Shown here: piece by piece, positions 41,030 to 50,061 of the stretch
How the letters are laid out: the number at the start of each line of letters is the position of its first letter
Position numbering within the stretch: the stretch's first letter is position 1
NCBI GenBank assembly: GCA_944389145.1
Contig: CALXLH010000022.1
Coordinates: 26,092-90,091 of the forward strand
Source: an uncultured Spirochaetaceae bacterium
Lineage (GTDB): Bacteria; Spirochaetota; Spirochaetia; Sphaerochaetales; Sphaerochaetaceae
Direction of reading: 5' to 3'
Length of the DNA stretch: 64,000 bases
Translations under genes and position numbers: made by a program
Notes under the pieces: model-generated
Database searches by the model: none
What the model saw: the letters and a program-made list of their open reading frames with translations, nothing else
What the model was told of the DNA's origin: nothing

Positions 41030-41518
41030 ATGCTTTCAGAAAGAATCGCAGGGATGCTCAATGAGCAGATCGTGAAGGAGATGTATTCAGCCTATCTGTA
41101 TCATGATATGGCCAACTACTATGCCCATAGGGGGCTGAAGGGCTTCGCAAGCTGGTTCAGCGTGCAGGCAAGGGAAGAGCTTGAACATGCAATGAAGATC
41201 AATGGATATCTTCTTGATGAGGGGATAAGGCCTTCTCTCGGAGCTATTGCCGCTCCTGAGATGGAGTATCCTGATGACAGGGCGCCTCTTGCTGCGGCCT
41301 ATGAGCATGAGAAGCGTGTCACGGCGTCGATAGATGCTATCTTCAAGGCTGCTGATGACGAGGATGATATAAGGACAAAGAGATTCCTTGGATGGTTCGT
41401 CGATGAGCAGGCCGAAGAGGAGAGGAGCTCGTCTGACCTGATCAGCGAATATGATCTCTTCGGTGCAACCGGACATGGCCTTTATCTCCTTGATTCCAAG
41501 CTGAAGGAGAGGAAATAA
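41030..41518 (+). CDS. ftnA: non-heme ferritin
   Basis: A 162-residue four-helix ferritin. The ferroxidase ligands lie in NEQIVKEMYSAYLYHDMA (Glu and Tyr), REELEHAMK, and EQAEEERSS near residue 128. The C-terminal GATGHGLYLLDSKL is typical of bacterial FtnA. It stores iron as ferrihydrite in a 24-mer. GAGGAGGG precedes the ATG. A strong inverted repeat follows the gene (41528-41563). The GTTAGC-type palindrome in front suggests iron- or redox-dependent control. Confidence 0.93.
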   Translation: MLSERIAGMLNEQIVKEMYSAYLYHDMANYYAHRGLKGFASWFSVQAREELEHAMKINGYLLDEGIRPSLGAIAAPEMEYPDDRAPLAAAYEHEKRVTASIDAIFKAADDEDDIRTKRFLGWFVDEQAEEERSSSDLISEYDLFGATGHGLYLLDSKLKERK

Positions 41519-41527
41519 CCTCGATCA

Positions 41528-41563
41528 CGGCATGCGGTTGTGGCATTGGCTTGCCGCATGCCG
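41528..41563 (+). other. hairpin after ferritin gene
   Basis: CGGCATGCGG / CCGCATGCCG, a perfect 10-bp stem with a 16-nt loop and no T-run. It may act as a processing or weak termination site. Confidence 0.5.
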
Positions 41564-41649
41564 GCCTGAGGCTGCCTTGTCTCCTGTCGTATTCTTCCAT
41601 TCCATTTTCCCTTTCCCTTTCTTTAATCCACTATTTTGCCTTTATTCTC

Positions 41650-41701
41650 TTGATATCCTCTGGACCGTCTTGTATAACAATGTTATATATCAGTGTTATA
41701 C
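41650..41701 (+). promoter_or_regulatory. TetR-operon promoter with overlapping inverted repeat
   Basis: TTGATA (41650-41655), a 17-bp spacer, then TATAAC (41673-41678). The inverted repeat GTATAACA / TGTTATAC (41672-41679 and 41694-41701) covers the -10 and start, an ideal position for autorepression by the TetR protein encoded next. Confidence 0.65.
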
Positions 41702-41710
41702 GGAGGAAAG

Positions 41711-42340
41711 ATGCAGGAAGCCACGCCCGTGACATTGGAAAGGATACAGAAGGCAGCTATGGAGGAGTTCTCTGAGAAGGGCTTCATGGGAGCCTCTCTC
41801 CGGCAGATCGTGAAGAACGCCGGTGTCACGACCGGGGCTTTCTATGGCTATTTTTCCAGCAAGGAAGCTCTCTTTGCCTCTATCGTAGAACCGCATGCGG
41901 CTGCTTTGATGGGCTGTTTCATGGAGGCCCAGACAACCTTTTCCGAGCTTCCTGCAGAAGAGAAGGCCGATCATATCGGCGTGGAGTCAGGGGCCTTTGT
42001 CAGCTGGATGGTAGATTACGTATGCTGCCATCGCGAGCCAGTCAAGCTGCTTCTGTGCCGGGCAGAGGGTACGAGCTATGAGAATTTCATTCACAACATG
42101 GTAGAAATCGAGGTAGATTATACCCTCCAGTACATGGACGTGCTTAGGCAGCTCGGGCATGAGGTTCCGCAGCTTGACGCATCCCTCTGCCATATCATCG
42201 CGAGCGGTATGTTCAGCGGCATATTCGAAATCGTTGTCCATGATATCCCGTATGAACAGGCGAAGAGGGATGTCGAGCAGCTTCGCGCATTCTATACAGC
42301 CGGATGGCTCAGGCTCATGGATGGACGGTCTTCGCCTTAA
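41711..42340 (+). CDS. TetR/AcrR regulator of the ABC-transporter operon
   Basis: A 209-residue regulator with the helix-turn-helix ASLRQIVKNAGVTTGAFYGYF (residues ~28-48, two helices) and a helical C-terminal domain. It starts at 41711 after CGGAGG; the earlier GTG at 41693 lies in the operator. It lies 81 nt before the two half-transporter genes and probably senses a molecule they move. It may have its own operator (41672-41701). Confidence 0.85.
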   Translation: MQEATPVTLERIQKAAMEEFSEKGFMGASLRQIVKNAGVTTGAFYGYFSSKEALFASIVEPHAAALMGCFMEAQTTFSELPAEEKADHIGVESGAFVSWMVDYVCCHREPVKLLLCRAEGTSYENFIHNMVEIEVDYTLQYMDVLRQLGHEVPQLDASLCHIIASGMFSGIFEIVVHDIPYEQAKRDVEQLRAFYTAGWLRLMDGRSSP

Positions 42341-42381
42341 GGTGTTCTTGAGGCAGTTGAGGGTTTTTTTTCGTCTAATAA

Positions 42382-42397
42382 GTTAGCAAAAGCTAAC
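42382..42397 (+). promoter_or_regulatory. GTTAGC palindrome upstream of ABC half-transporters
   Basis: Perfect GTTAGC-AAAA-GCTAAC, 24 bp before the ATG and just before the AAGGAGG site. Flanking A and T extend the arms by one base each. Confidence 0.7.
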
Positions 42398-42421
42398 TAT
42401 TTATATAAGGAGGATTTCCTG

Positions 42422-44221
42422 ATGAGTGAAGGAAGGAATGACGTGGCCGCACTCCTTGGCTACGCCGGAAACCGGAGGTATCTGACGTATCTCGGGCTTG
42501 CTCTCTCTGCGATATCGATGCTATGCAGCATGGTCCCGTATATCTGCATCTGGCTCGTTGTAAGGGATCTTATCGCAGTCGCTCCGGAGTGGACCAAGGC
42601 TGAAGGCATAATACGTTACGGCTGGATCGCCTTTGCCTTTGCCGTCGTTGGCATAGCCATATATTTCGCAGCTCTCATGTGCACGCATCTTGCCGCATTC
42701 CGTACGGCGGCTAATATCCGCAAGGAAGGAATCAGGCATGTCATGAAGGCTCCTCTGGGCTACTTCGATGCCAACGCATCGGGGCTGATCCGCGGTCGTC
42801 TTGACGCTGCGGCCTCTGATACCGAGACCTTGCTTGCCCATAATCTTGCGGATATCGTGGGAACGGTCGTACTTTTCGTTTCAATGCTTGTCCTTATGCT
42901 TGCCTTTGACTGGCGCATGGGTGCTGCCTGCGTGCTTGCAGCGGTCGTCTCTGTCGTTTCCATGTTCTCGATGATGGGCGGAAAGAACGCGACGCTGGTG
43001 GCTGAGTATCAGGCAGCGCAGGATAGGATGACGAAGGCTGGGACCGAGTATGTACGTGGAATACCTGTGGTAAAGATCTTCCAGCAGACGGTTTACTCGT
43101 TCAAGGCCTTCAAGGAGGCCATCGACGACTACAGCGATAAAGCAGAGCATTATCAGGCAGATGTGTGCCGTGTTCCGCAGTCGATAAACCTTACGTTCAC
43201 CGAGGGTGCCTTCATATTCCTCGTGCCTGTGGCGCTCTTTCTTGCTCCCAGGGCGTTATCTGGAGGGAGCTTCTCGGCCTTCGTTGCGGATTTTGCCTTC
43301 TATGCAGTGTTTTCGGCAATCATATCCACATCCCTCGCGAAGATCATGTTCGCCTCTGCAGGCATGATGCTTGCGCATACTGCGCTTGGCCGCATCGACT
43401 GCGTCATGGATGCACCAGAGCAGGCTGTGCCTGACACTCCGGAACGCCCTGCTGGCAACAAGGTAGAGTTCAAAGATGTCAGCTTCACATATGAAGGGGC
43501 CATGCATCCTGCGCTCTCGCATGTCTCATTCACGGCGGAGCCTGGCAAGACAGTCGCGCTTGTCGGCCCATCCGGTGGAGGAAAGACGACCGCCGCAAGT
43601 CTCATCCCTCGCTTCTGGGATGCGACGCATGGAGTAGTCGAGATCGGTGGCGTGAGCGTCACGCAGATTGATCCGCACGTGCTCATGGACCAGGTGGCCT
43701 TCGTGTTCCAGGACAATCATCTCTTCAAGGCCTCGATACTTGATAATGTCAGGGCTTCCCGTCCGCAGGCCACTCGGGATGATGTACTCGGTGCCCTGCT
43801 GTCTGCGCAGTGCGAAGATATCATCGAGAAGCTTCCTGATGGCATAGATACCCTTATAGGTCCTGGAGGGACATATCTGTCGGGAGGAGAGATGCAGCGC
43901 ATAGCCATTGCCCGGGCAATCCTTAAGGATGCTCCGATAGTCGTCCTAGACGAGGCGACAGCGTTTGCAGATCCGGAGAATGAGGTTCTCATACAGAAGG
44001 CGTTTTCATCTCTTGCATCCGGCCGCACCGTAATCATGATTGCCCACAGGCTTTCGACTGTGACTGCGGCCGATAAGATCATCGTGCTGGACAAGGGACG
44101 TGTCGTCGAGGAGGGAAAGCATCCTGAGCTGCTGGCTTCCGGAGGACTGTATGCGCGGATGTGGGCCGATTACGGCGAGGCCGTAAGGTGGAAGATTTCT
44201 GGCGATAAGGAGACTGAATGA
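42422..44221 (+). CDS. ABC half-transporter 1 (YbtP/IrtA-like)
   Basis: A 599-residue fusion of six transmembrane helices and an ATPase domain. Walker A GPSGGGKTT lies near residue 381, the signature LSGGEMQRIAIARAI near 490, and Walker B IVVLDEATAFADPENE near 507. The FADPENE form is characteristic of the YbtP/IrtA group, which import ferric siderophores despite an exporter-like fold; other members export lipids or drugs. The next gene encodes its partner with an overlapping ATGA. The iron-type palindrome and neighbouring ferritin support a metal or siderophore role (inference). Confidence 0.85.
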   Translation: MSEGRNDVAALLGYAGNRRYLTYLGLALSAISMLCSMVPYICIWLVVRDLIAVAPEWTKAEGIIRYGWIAFAFAVVGIAIYFAALMCTHLAAFRTAANIRKEGIRHVMKAPLGYFDANASGLIRGRLDAAASDTETLLAHNLADIVGTVVLFVSMLVLMLAFDWRMGAACVLAAVVSVVSMFSMMGGKNATLVAEYQAAQDRMTKAGTEYVRGIPVVKIFQQTVYSFKAFKEAIDDYSDKAEHYQADVCRVPQSINLTFTEGAFIFLVPVALFLAPRALSGGSFSAFVADFAFYAVFSAIISTSLAKIMFASAGMMLAHTALGRIDCVMDAPEQAVPDTPERPAGNKVEFKDVSFTYEGAMHPALSHVSFTAEPGKTVALVGPSGGGKTTAASLIPRFWDATHGVVEIGGVSVTQIDPHVLMDQVAFVFQDNHLFKASILDNVRASRPQATRDDVLGALLSAQCEDIIEKLPDGIDTLIGPGGTYLSGGEMQRIAIARAILKDAPIVVLDEATAFADPENEVLIQKAFSSLASGRTVIMIAHRLSTVTAADKIIVLDKGRVVEEGKHPELLASGGLYARMWADYGEAVRWKISGDKETE

Positions 44222-45960
44222 TGCTTGGCAAGGATTTTCAGAGAAGATATGCCCTGACGGATCAAGGAGTACAGAATGCAAGGAAGGGAACGTTCTGGAC
44301 GGTGATCGTCAATCTTGTAGTCATGGGCGGGGTAGGGATACTATACCGCATCATGGATGGCTTCGTGTCGACGCTGACTGATGGCCGCCGGCTGCCTTCC
44401 ATGCTGCCTGCCATCATGCTGGTCGTGATCTTTGCCATACTTTCGTTCATCACGCACATGCAGCAGTACAAGGCTACATATGGCCTTGTATATGATGAAG
44501 TCCGTGCGACCAGGCTCAACCTTGCCGAACGGCTGAGGAAGCTGCCGCTAGGATATTTCGGCAAGCGTGACCTGGCGGATCTGACCGAGACGATCATGGG
44601 GGATGTGAACCGCATGGAGCATGTCTGGTCACATGTCCTTGGCTATCTGTACGGCTCATATATCTCTACTGCGATTATTGCCGTCTGCCTGCTTCTCTAT
44701 GACTGGAGGCTCGCCATTGCCTGCCTCTGGGGTGTTCCCGTTGCCTTCGTTCTTCTTTTCGGCAGCCGGTATTTCGCGTCAGGGAGCGCCGTGAGGCTGA
44801 AGAGGGCTGCAATCGCGGTATCAGACGGTATCCAGGAGGCATTGGAGAACGTGCGGGAGATACGTTCGACCAATCAGGAGGAGCGCTATCTATCCGCCCT
44901 GTATGGAAAGATTGATGAGCACGAGAAGGTGATGATACGCGGAGAGCTTGGAACCGGGGTGTTCGTGAATGCCGCAAGCGTCATCATGCGCCTGGGGGTT
45001 GCAACGACGATACTTGCTGGTGCCTCGCTCATGCTTGCTGGCGAGATAGATTTCATGCTCCTCTTCCTTTTCCTTCTTGTCATCACGAGGGTATATGCTC
45101 CATTTGATCAAAGCCTCGCGCTCATCGCGGAGATATTTGTCTCACAGGTGTCTGCTGACCGTATGACGGAGATCTTCCAGTCTCCTGTTGCTGATGGTTC
45201 CGATTCGTTTGCTCCGACAGGCCATGATATAGTCTTTTCCGACGTGAGCTTCTCTTATGGTGAGGATGAGGTGCTTCATGGCATCAGCTTCACCGCAAGG
45301 GAAGGAGAGGTCACGGCACTCGTCGGTCCTTCAGGTTCTGGAAAGAGCACATGTGCCAGGCTTGCCGCTAGGCTTTGGGATGTCACAGGCGGATCGATAA
45401 AGGTTGGGGGCGTGGATATCTCGACGGTTGATCCCGAGGCACTTCTGACCGATTACTCCATGGTGTTCCAGGATGTAGTGCTTTTCGATGACTCGGTGAT
45501 GGAGAACATACGCCTTGGACGGTATGGAGCCAGCGATGAGGAGGTGCTTGCAGCGGCCAGGGCCGCGAACTGCGAAGAGTTCGTCAAGGAGCTGCCCCAT
45601 GGATATGATACTCAGATCGGAGAGAACGGAACAAGGCTCTCCGGAGGCGAGCGGCAGAGGATATCGATCGCACGCGCGCTTTTGAAGGATGCGCCTATAG
45701 TCCTCCTTGATGAGGCGACTGCAAGCCTTGATGTGGAGAATGAGACGAAGGTGCAGCAGGCACTCTCGAGGCTGCTCTCAGGCAAGACCGTTCTCGTGAT
45801 AGCCCATCGTATGCGTACTATCGAAGCCGCTGATAAGATAGTCGTGCTGAAGGACGGCCGCGTCGCAGAGGAAGGTAGTCCGGAGGATCTTATGGCACGC
45901 AATGGCCTCTTCTGCCGCATGGTCACGCTGCAGCGCCAGAGCGAGCAGTGGAAGCTATGA
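44218..45960 (+). CDS. ABC half-transporter 2 (YbtQ/IrtB-like)
   Basis: A 580-residue partner of the preceding half-transporter. It has six predicted helices, Walker A GPSGSGKST (near 370), signature LSGGERQRISIARALL, and Walker B IVLLDEATASLDVENE (near 494). The ATG overlaps the upstream stop by 4 nt. The two differ enough in sequence to form an obligate heterodimer. Confidence 0.88.
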   Translation: MMLGKDFQRRYALTDQGVQNARKGTFWTVIVNLVVMGGVGILYRIMDGFVSTLTDGRRLPSMLPAIMLVVIFAILSFITHMQQYKATYGLVYDEVRATRLNLAERLRKLPLGYFGKRDLADLTETIMGDVNRMEHVWSHVLGYLYGSYISTAIIAVCLLLYDWRLAIACLWGVPVAFVLLFGSRYFASGSAVRLKRAAIAVSDGIQEALENVREIRSTNQEERYLSALYGKIDEHEKVMIRGELGTGVFVNAASVIMRLGVATTILAGASLMLAGEIDFMLLFLFLLVITRVYAPFDQSLALIAEIFVSQVSADRMTEIFQSPVADGSDSFAPTGHDIVFSDVSFSYGEDEVLHGISFTAREGEVTALVGPSGSGKSTCARLAARLWDVTGGSIKVGGVDISTVDPEALLTDYSMVFQDVVLFDDSVMENIRLGRYGASDEEVLAAARAANCEEFVKELPHGYDTQIGENGTRLSGGERQRISIARALLKDAPIVLLDEATASLDVENETKVQQALSRLLSGKTVLVIAHRMRTIEAADKIVVLKDGRVAEEGSPEDLMARNGLFCRMVTLQRQSEQWKL

Positions 45961-46008
45961 CCAGGATAGTGTCATACAGGACGCGCCTGCCTTGATCCAA
46001 TGATAGGA

Positions 46009-46048
46009 AAGGCTGCCGATCCATTGAGGACAGGCAGCCTTATTCTTC
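46009..46048 (+). terminator. terminator of the ABC-transporter operon
   Basis: AAGGCTGCC / GGCAGCCTT stem with a 15-nt loop (46009-46041), then ATTCTTC. It lies 50 nt after the stop codon. Confidence 0.65.
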
Positions 46049-46145
46049 TCGGATGATGGCATGGTTTTTGTGTTATGTCGATTCTTCAGCCATATCCTTC
46101 AAGATCTATGCCTCCGATTGTCTTTTGAGGTTCAAGGAAGGGAAA

Positions 46146-46164
46146 GGGGACTTTCCTCGTCCCC
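46146..46164 (-). terminator. terminator of the peroxiredoxin gene
   Basis: GGGGAC / GTCCCC stem (46146-46164). On the minus strand it is followed by TTTCCC. It abuts the peroxiredoxin stop codon. Confidence 0.6.
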
Positions 46165-46165
46165 A

Positions 46166-46831
46166 TCATTCCTTTCGGAAGCACAGGAACCAGTCGAGGC
46201 AGTACATGTCACCGCTCTTTGATTCCATCCTTTCCTTTGCGGTTCCGCAGCTTCCGGCAGTCGGAACGATCGTGTCATCTCCGGGCTGCCAGTCAGCTGG
46301 TGTCGCTATATTGTCGCTGTCAGCCTTCTGCAGCGCGATCACGATCCTCTTGATTTCCTGGAAGTTCCTTCCCGTGGAGAGGGGGTAATAGAGTATCGTC
46401 CTGACAACGCCTTCTGGATCGATCACGAATACAGCCCTCACTGCCTGCGTGTTTGAAGCGCCCGGCTGGATCATGCCATACTTTGTCGCAACCTCCATCC
46501 TTATATCTTCGATGAGGGGGAAGGTGACCTCCACGTTCTTCATTCCCTTCCACTCAAGCTCCTGTATCTTCCTAAGCCACGCGATGTGAGAGTAGAGCGA
46601 ATCGACGGATAGTCCTATGAGCTCGGTGTTGATTGCCTTGAATTCATCGATCATCGAGGCGAATGTCATGAACTCCGTCGTGCAGACTGGCGTGAAATCA
46701 GCAGGATGGGAGAATAATATCACCCACTTGCCCCTATAATCCTCAGGAAAGCTTATCTCTCCCTGCGTCGTAACAGCCTTGAAGGCTGGTGCCTTATCGC
46801 CGATGAGAGGCATATTTGTTCTTTCTTCCAT
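46166..46831 (-). CDS. peroxiredoxin (AhpC/Prx6-type)
   Basis: A 221-residue thiol peroxidase that reduces hydrogen peroxide and organic peroxides. The peroxidatic cysteine is C50 in SHPADFTPVCTTEF, with the active-site Arg in ASNTQAVRAVFVIDPEG. The C-terminus has a further cysteine in PTAGSCGTAKERM and ends CLDWFLCF, as in the clostridial Prx6-like group. AAGGAGG lies before the ATG, and the GTTAGC palindrome (46848-46863) overlaps the promoter region. Confidence 0.9.
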   Translation of the reverse strand: MEERTNMPLIGDKAPAFKAVTTQGEISFPEDYRGKWVILFSHPADFTPVCTTEFMTFASMIDEFKAINTELIGLSVDSLYSHIAWLRKIQELEWKGMKNVEVTFPLIEDIRMEVATKYGMIQPGASNTQAVRAVFVIDPEGVVRTILYYPLSTGRNFQEIKRIVIALQKADSDNIATPADWQPGDDTIVPTAGSCGTAKERMESKSGDMYCLDWFLCFRKE

Positions 46832-46847
46832 GGCGTTCCTCCTTATA

Positions 46848-46863
46848 GTTAGCTATTGCTAAC
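46848..46863. promoter_or_regulatory. GTTAGC palindrome upstream of peroxiredoxin
   Basis: Perfect GTTAGC-TATT-GCTAAC, 16 bp before the minus-strand ATG at 46831. On the minus strand TAGACG and TATATT, 17 bp apart, can be read just upstream, so the site lies at the likely transcription start. Confidence 0.7.
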
Positions 46864-46916
46864 TCTAATATAATGCCTTTGTCAGGGAGCGTCTAGGTCG
46901 TCTTCTATAATCATGA

Positions 46917-46963
46917 TTGCAGCTTGAGGATGCCTTGGATATAATAAGTTAGCACATGCTAAC
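46917..46963 (+). promoter_or_regulatory. methyltransferase promoter with GTTAGC palindrome
   Basis: TTGCAG (46917-46922), 17 bp, TATAAT (46940-46945), then the perfect palindrome GTTAGC-ACAT-GCTAAC (46948-46963) at the +1 region. A repressor bound there would block initiation. Confidence 0.7.
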
Positions 46964-46979
46964 ACATGAGGTAATCCAT

Positions 46980-47780
46980 ATGGATGCAAAGATGATAAGG
47001 CTTGGCATGCATGGCGAGGATTATGGCAGCTGGATGTCTTCCCCTGTGTTCTTCATATCAGGAGCAGTGATGGCGGTGTCTGCATTGATTGCCATCCTTG
47101 CCTTCGCTGTATTCCGGATTTCCCTGCTTGGCTGGATAGCCTCGGGAGCGGCAGCAGTGATGCTTGCCTTCCTTGCCTGGATCGGGTGGATCAGACATCA
47201 GTTTTCCACGCATGGCGGCGCAATCATGGATATGGTTCATCAGGAAGTCCTGTCCCGCCTTGGCTTTTCCGGAAAGGGCCGGATACTGGATGTCGGATGC
47301 GGATCCGGTGCCCTTTCGATTCGTGCGGCCCTTACATGGCCGGATGCTGAGGTGGTAGGAATCGACAGCTGGGGCAGCGTATATGCCTACAGCAAGGCAA
47401 TGTGCGAGAGGAACGCAGAGAGCGAGGGCGTCGGTTCCAGGTGTATCTTCCTTGAAGGCGATGCAGGCAGCCTTGATTTCCCGGATGAGGTTTTCGACGC
47501 AGTGGTCAGCAACTACGTCTATCACAATATCGTCGGATCAGATAAGCATGATCTGCTGCTTGAAAGCCTCAGGGTTCTGAGGAAGGGGGGAGTGTTCGCA
47601 TTGAATGATGATATGAAGCCTCGCATGTATGGCGATATGGAGGCATTTGCACAGCGCCTTAGGGACTTGGGCTATGAGGATGTCCGCATCATCGACACGG
47701 CCTCAGAGGTCTTCGGTTCCCGAAGGCGTGCGGCTATGATGATGCTTGGCTCATCGCGCATGATCGCGGGAAGGAAGTGA
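46980..47780 (+). CDS. membrane-anchored class I SAM methyltransferase
   Basis: A 266-residue protein. Two adjoining hydrophobic segments (residues ~20-65: FFISGAVMAVSALIAILAF and LLGWIASGAAAVMLAFLAW) precede a Rossmann methyltransferase domain with motif I ILDVGCGSGALSI, VVGIDSWG and VVSNYVYHNI. The substrate is not recognisable; lipid or quinone substrates fit a membrane enzyme. It starts at 46980 with GAGGT upstream. Its promoter is divergent from the peroxiredoxin's, and both carry GTTAGC palindromes. A short GCAGC/GCTGC hairpin follows (47804-47816). Confidence 0.8.
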   Translation: MDAKMIRLGMHGEDYGSWMSSPVFFISGAVMAVSALIAILAFAVFRISLLGWIASGAAAVMLAFLAWIGWIRHQFSTHGGAIMDMVHQEVLSRLGFSGKGRILDVGCGSGALSIRAALTWPDAEVVGIDSWGSVYAYSKAMCERNAESEGVGSRCIFLEGDAGSLDFPDEVFDAVVSNYVYHNIVGSDKHDLLLESLRVLRKGGVFALNDDMKPRMYGDMEAFAQRLRDLGYEDVRIIDTASEVFGSRRRAAMMMLGSSRMIAGRK

Positions 47781-47822
47781 TGGAGCGGATGTTTCCCATC
47801 TTGGCAGCTAAGCTGCTTTCCC

Positions 47823-48665
47823 TCATCCGAGGAAGCGTGATATCCTTCCGGCCTTCTCATAGCCGCTTTCGTATAGCCGCATTATCCCATCGGCAGGATG
47901 CATGATCGTAGTGACTCCCTCCGTGGAATCTGGGGCGATGATCAGCATGCGGCCATCCTTCTCCATCTCCTTCATCCGTGAAAGCTGCCTGTCGTATCTT
48001 GCTGCCATGGTCCTGAGTGCCTGTCCTGCCGCTGGATATCTGATTTCCAGGAGCCGGGATGCGAGCCTGTTCTCCTCCCTAGGCCTCATGAAGTCCTTTG
48101 GCTTTGTGATGATGGCGACAATCCTGTCCGCTCCCAGCTCCAAGGCTTTTTCATATGGAAGAGGATCCGCGATGCCTCCATCGAGGTACGGCCTGCCGCC
48201 TATCATCACGGGATGACAGGCGATCGGTACGGCAGATGATGCCTCAAGAACCCTCCTGTCATCAATCTTCAGCGATGCTTTCGGGAAATAGACAGCCTTC
48301 CCTGTCATCGCATCGGTCGTTACGAAGTACATGTCCATAACGTTTTTCTGATATGACGCGATATCCAGAGGATCCTCTCCGTCAGGCATCGACATCGTTT
48401 CATAGATGTATCGGAGATTGATGTAGTCCCCTGTGCGTATCAGCGATGATAGGCTCATGTATTCCTTACGCTTAGGATATTCGAGATAGAACCTTAGAAG
48501 CCTTCCTCTCTGACCCGCTATATAAGTCGCTATGTTTGCAGATCCTGCAGATACGCCGATGCCGAAATCAAACGGCCGGAGGGAATTGTCTATGAGATAG
48601 TCATAGACCCCAGCTCCGAAAGCGCTTCTCATTCCACCTCCCATGTCGATGATCGCAGTCCGCAT
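47823..48665 (-). CDS. patatin-like phospholipase
   Basis: A 280-residue serine lipase of the YjjU/RssA type. The oxyanion loop GGGMRSAFGAG (residues ~9-19), the nucleophile in GVSAG (S39) and the catalytic Asp in LDGGIADPLP (D162) form the Ser-Asp dyad. Members hydrolyse phospholipids or act as intracellular esterases. There is no signal peptide, so it is cytoplasmic. It is monocistronic and convergent with the methyltransferase gene. Confidence 0.88.
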   Translation of the reverse strand: MRTAIIDMGGGMRSAFGAGVYDYLIDNSLRPFDFGIGVSAGSANIATYIAGQRGRLLRFYLEYPKRKEYMSLSSLIRTGDYINLRYIYETMSMPDGEDPLDIASYQKNVMDMYFVTTDAMTGKAVYFPKASLKIDDRRVLEASSAVPIACHPVMIGGRPYLDGGIADPLPYEKALELGADRIVAIITKPKDFMRPREENRLASRLLEIRYPAAGQALRTMAARYDRQLSRMKEMEKDGRMLIIAPDSTEGVTTIMHPADGIMRLYESGYEKAGRISRFLG

Positions 48666-48755
48666 ACATTCGATTCTATCGGAATAAACCTGTTTTGTTC
48701 ATCGCGGATTCCATATCCAGGAGACTTACGGTACTGATTGAGGTAGATTATCAGC

Positions 48756-50024
48756 ATGGAAAACTATGTGGAGCTTCTGCGAGGGACATCGGTTGTCCTT
48801 TCCCATTCCATCACGCTGTATGTAATCTCGGAGCCAAGCGGGAAGGTGAGGCATCCTGTGCTTTTCTGGGCTGTCTTCTCGATCGTGCTTGAGCTTTTCG
48901 TGCTACTGCTGCTGTTTCCATTCGGGATGACATCTTTCGTGAGCACCCTGATGTATTTTATCTTCCTGTTTGCCTACTCCTTCGCCCTGCCGTATGTCTC
49001 ATCTGGACCTGTGCTGCGAAATCTCTTCATGCTTCTCGCGTATGCGACATACTTCATGCTTGCCTCAAGCCTGGGGAATCTCATCTCGGTCGCATACTTC
49101 GATGGCAGCGAGATTGCCATGGTGGCAACCCGCACCATGATGTCAGTTCTCTTCATCGTTCTTCTCGTGTGGAAGCTGAAGGCTGTGTTCAGGAAGGCTA
49201 CTGAAGGAATCGAGGAAGGCTGGGGGACCTTGTTCGTCTTCTCTCTCGTGTCCTGCCTTTCTGTATCTGGAATGGTTTTTTCAGCGTATTTCGTCATGTC
49301 GCTCAAGGCTCATGCGCTGATCCTTCTTGTGACTACGGTATTCGTAACTGCAGCGTTCGCAGTCGTCATCAGGATGATAGGACTCCTTGATGAGCAGAGG
49401 GAGGTACGTCTGCTGCGCAGCCACCATAAGGTCCTGGAGCACGAGCTGGAGGCAGAAGAGGAGTTCGTCGAGGCCGCAAGACGATACCGTCATGACTTCA
49501 GGCATCATATGTCCCTGCTGAAGGAGTATGTCGAGGCGGGTGATATCGAGGCGATGAGGACGTATCTTGCGGAGGCCGACGATCAGATGGAGCGGGAGGG
49601 CCATCCTGCCTGGTGCCAGAACAAGGTCGTGGATTCGCTGATAAGGATCAATGCGCGGCGATGTGCCTCTGCAGACATCGGATGCTCATTCTCCGTGGAA
49701 TTACCGCAGGATCTGCCTCTGTCAGGCCCTGAGCTTGTGGCGATCTTCGGCAATCTGCTGGAAAATGCCGTTGATGGTACCTCGAATGCTTCCGAGCCTT
49801 TCCTTAGGCTCGATTCGCATATCCGGAATGGTATCCTCTTCATCGAGGTCAGCAATACCATGAGCGGGGATATCGTGTGGAACGGTAGCCTGCCTGCCTC
49901 TACCAAGGATGGCGGCGGTACGGGACTCAGGAGCGTACGCAATGCCGTTACGAACCATGATGGGATGATGCGCTGCCTGCAGGATGGAAACAGCTTCGTG
50001 GTGCAGATCAGGATTCCGCTATGA
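48756..50024 (+). CDS. GHKL-type sensor histidine kinase (orphan)
   Basis: A 422-residue membrane kinase with about six hydrophobic helices in the first ~200 residues and a coiled segment (EHELEAEEEFVEAARRYRHD in parts). The phospho-acceptor His lies in RYRHDFRHH near residue 246, and the N-box IFGNLLENAVDG near 331 and GGGTGLRSVRNAV belong to the GHKL ATPase. It resembles AgrC/NatK-type peptide or stress sensors. No response-regulator gene is next to it, so the partner is encoded elsewhere. Confidence 0.85.
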   Translation: MENYVELLRGTSVVLSHSITLYVISEPSGKVRHPVLFWAVFSIVLELFVLLLLFPFGMTSFVSTLMYFIFLFAYSFALPYVSSGPVLRNLFMLLAYATYFMLASSLGNLISVAYFDGSEIAMVATRTMMSVLFIVLLVWKLKAVFRKATEGIEEGWGTLFVFSLVSCLSVSGMVFSAYFVMSLKAHALILLVTTVFVTAAFAVVIRMIGLLDEQREVRLLRSHHKVLEHELEAEEEFVEAARRYRHDFRHHMSLLKEYVEAGDIEAMRTYLAEADDQMEREGHPAWCQNKVVDSLIRINARRCASADIGCSFSVELPQDLPLSGPELVAIFGNLLENAVDGTSNASEPFLRLDSHIRNGILFIEVSNTMSGDIVWNGSLPASTKDGGGTGLRSVRNAVTNHDGMMRCLQDGNSFVVQIRIPL

Positions 50025-50061
50025 TCTGAAATGGCAATATAATGTAATCGGGAGGTGTTGT

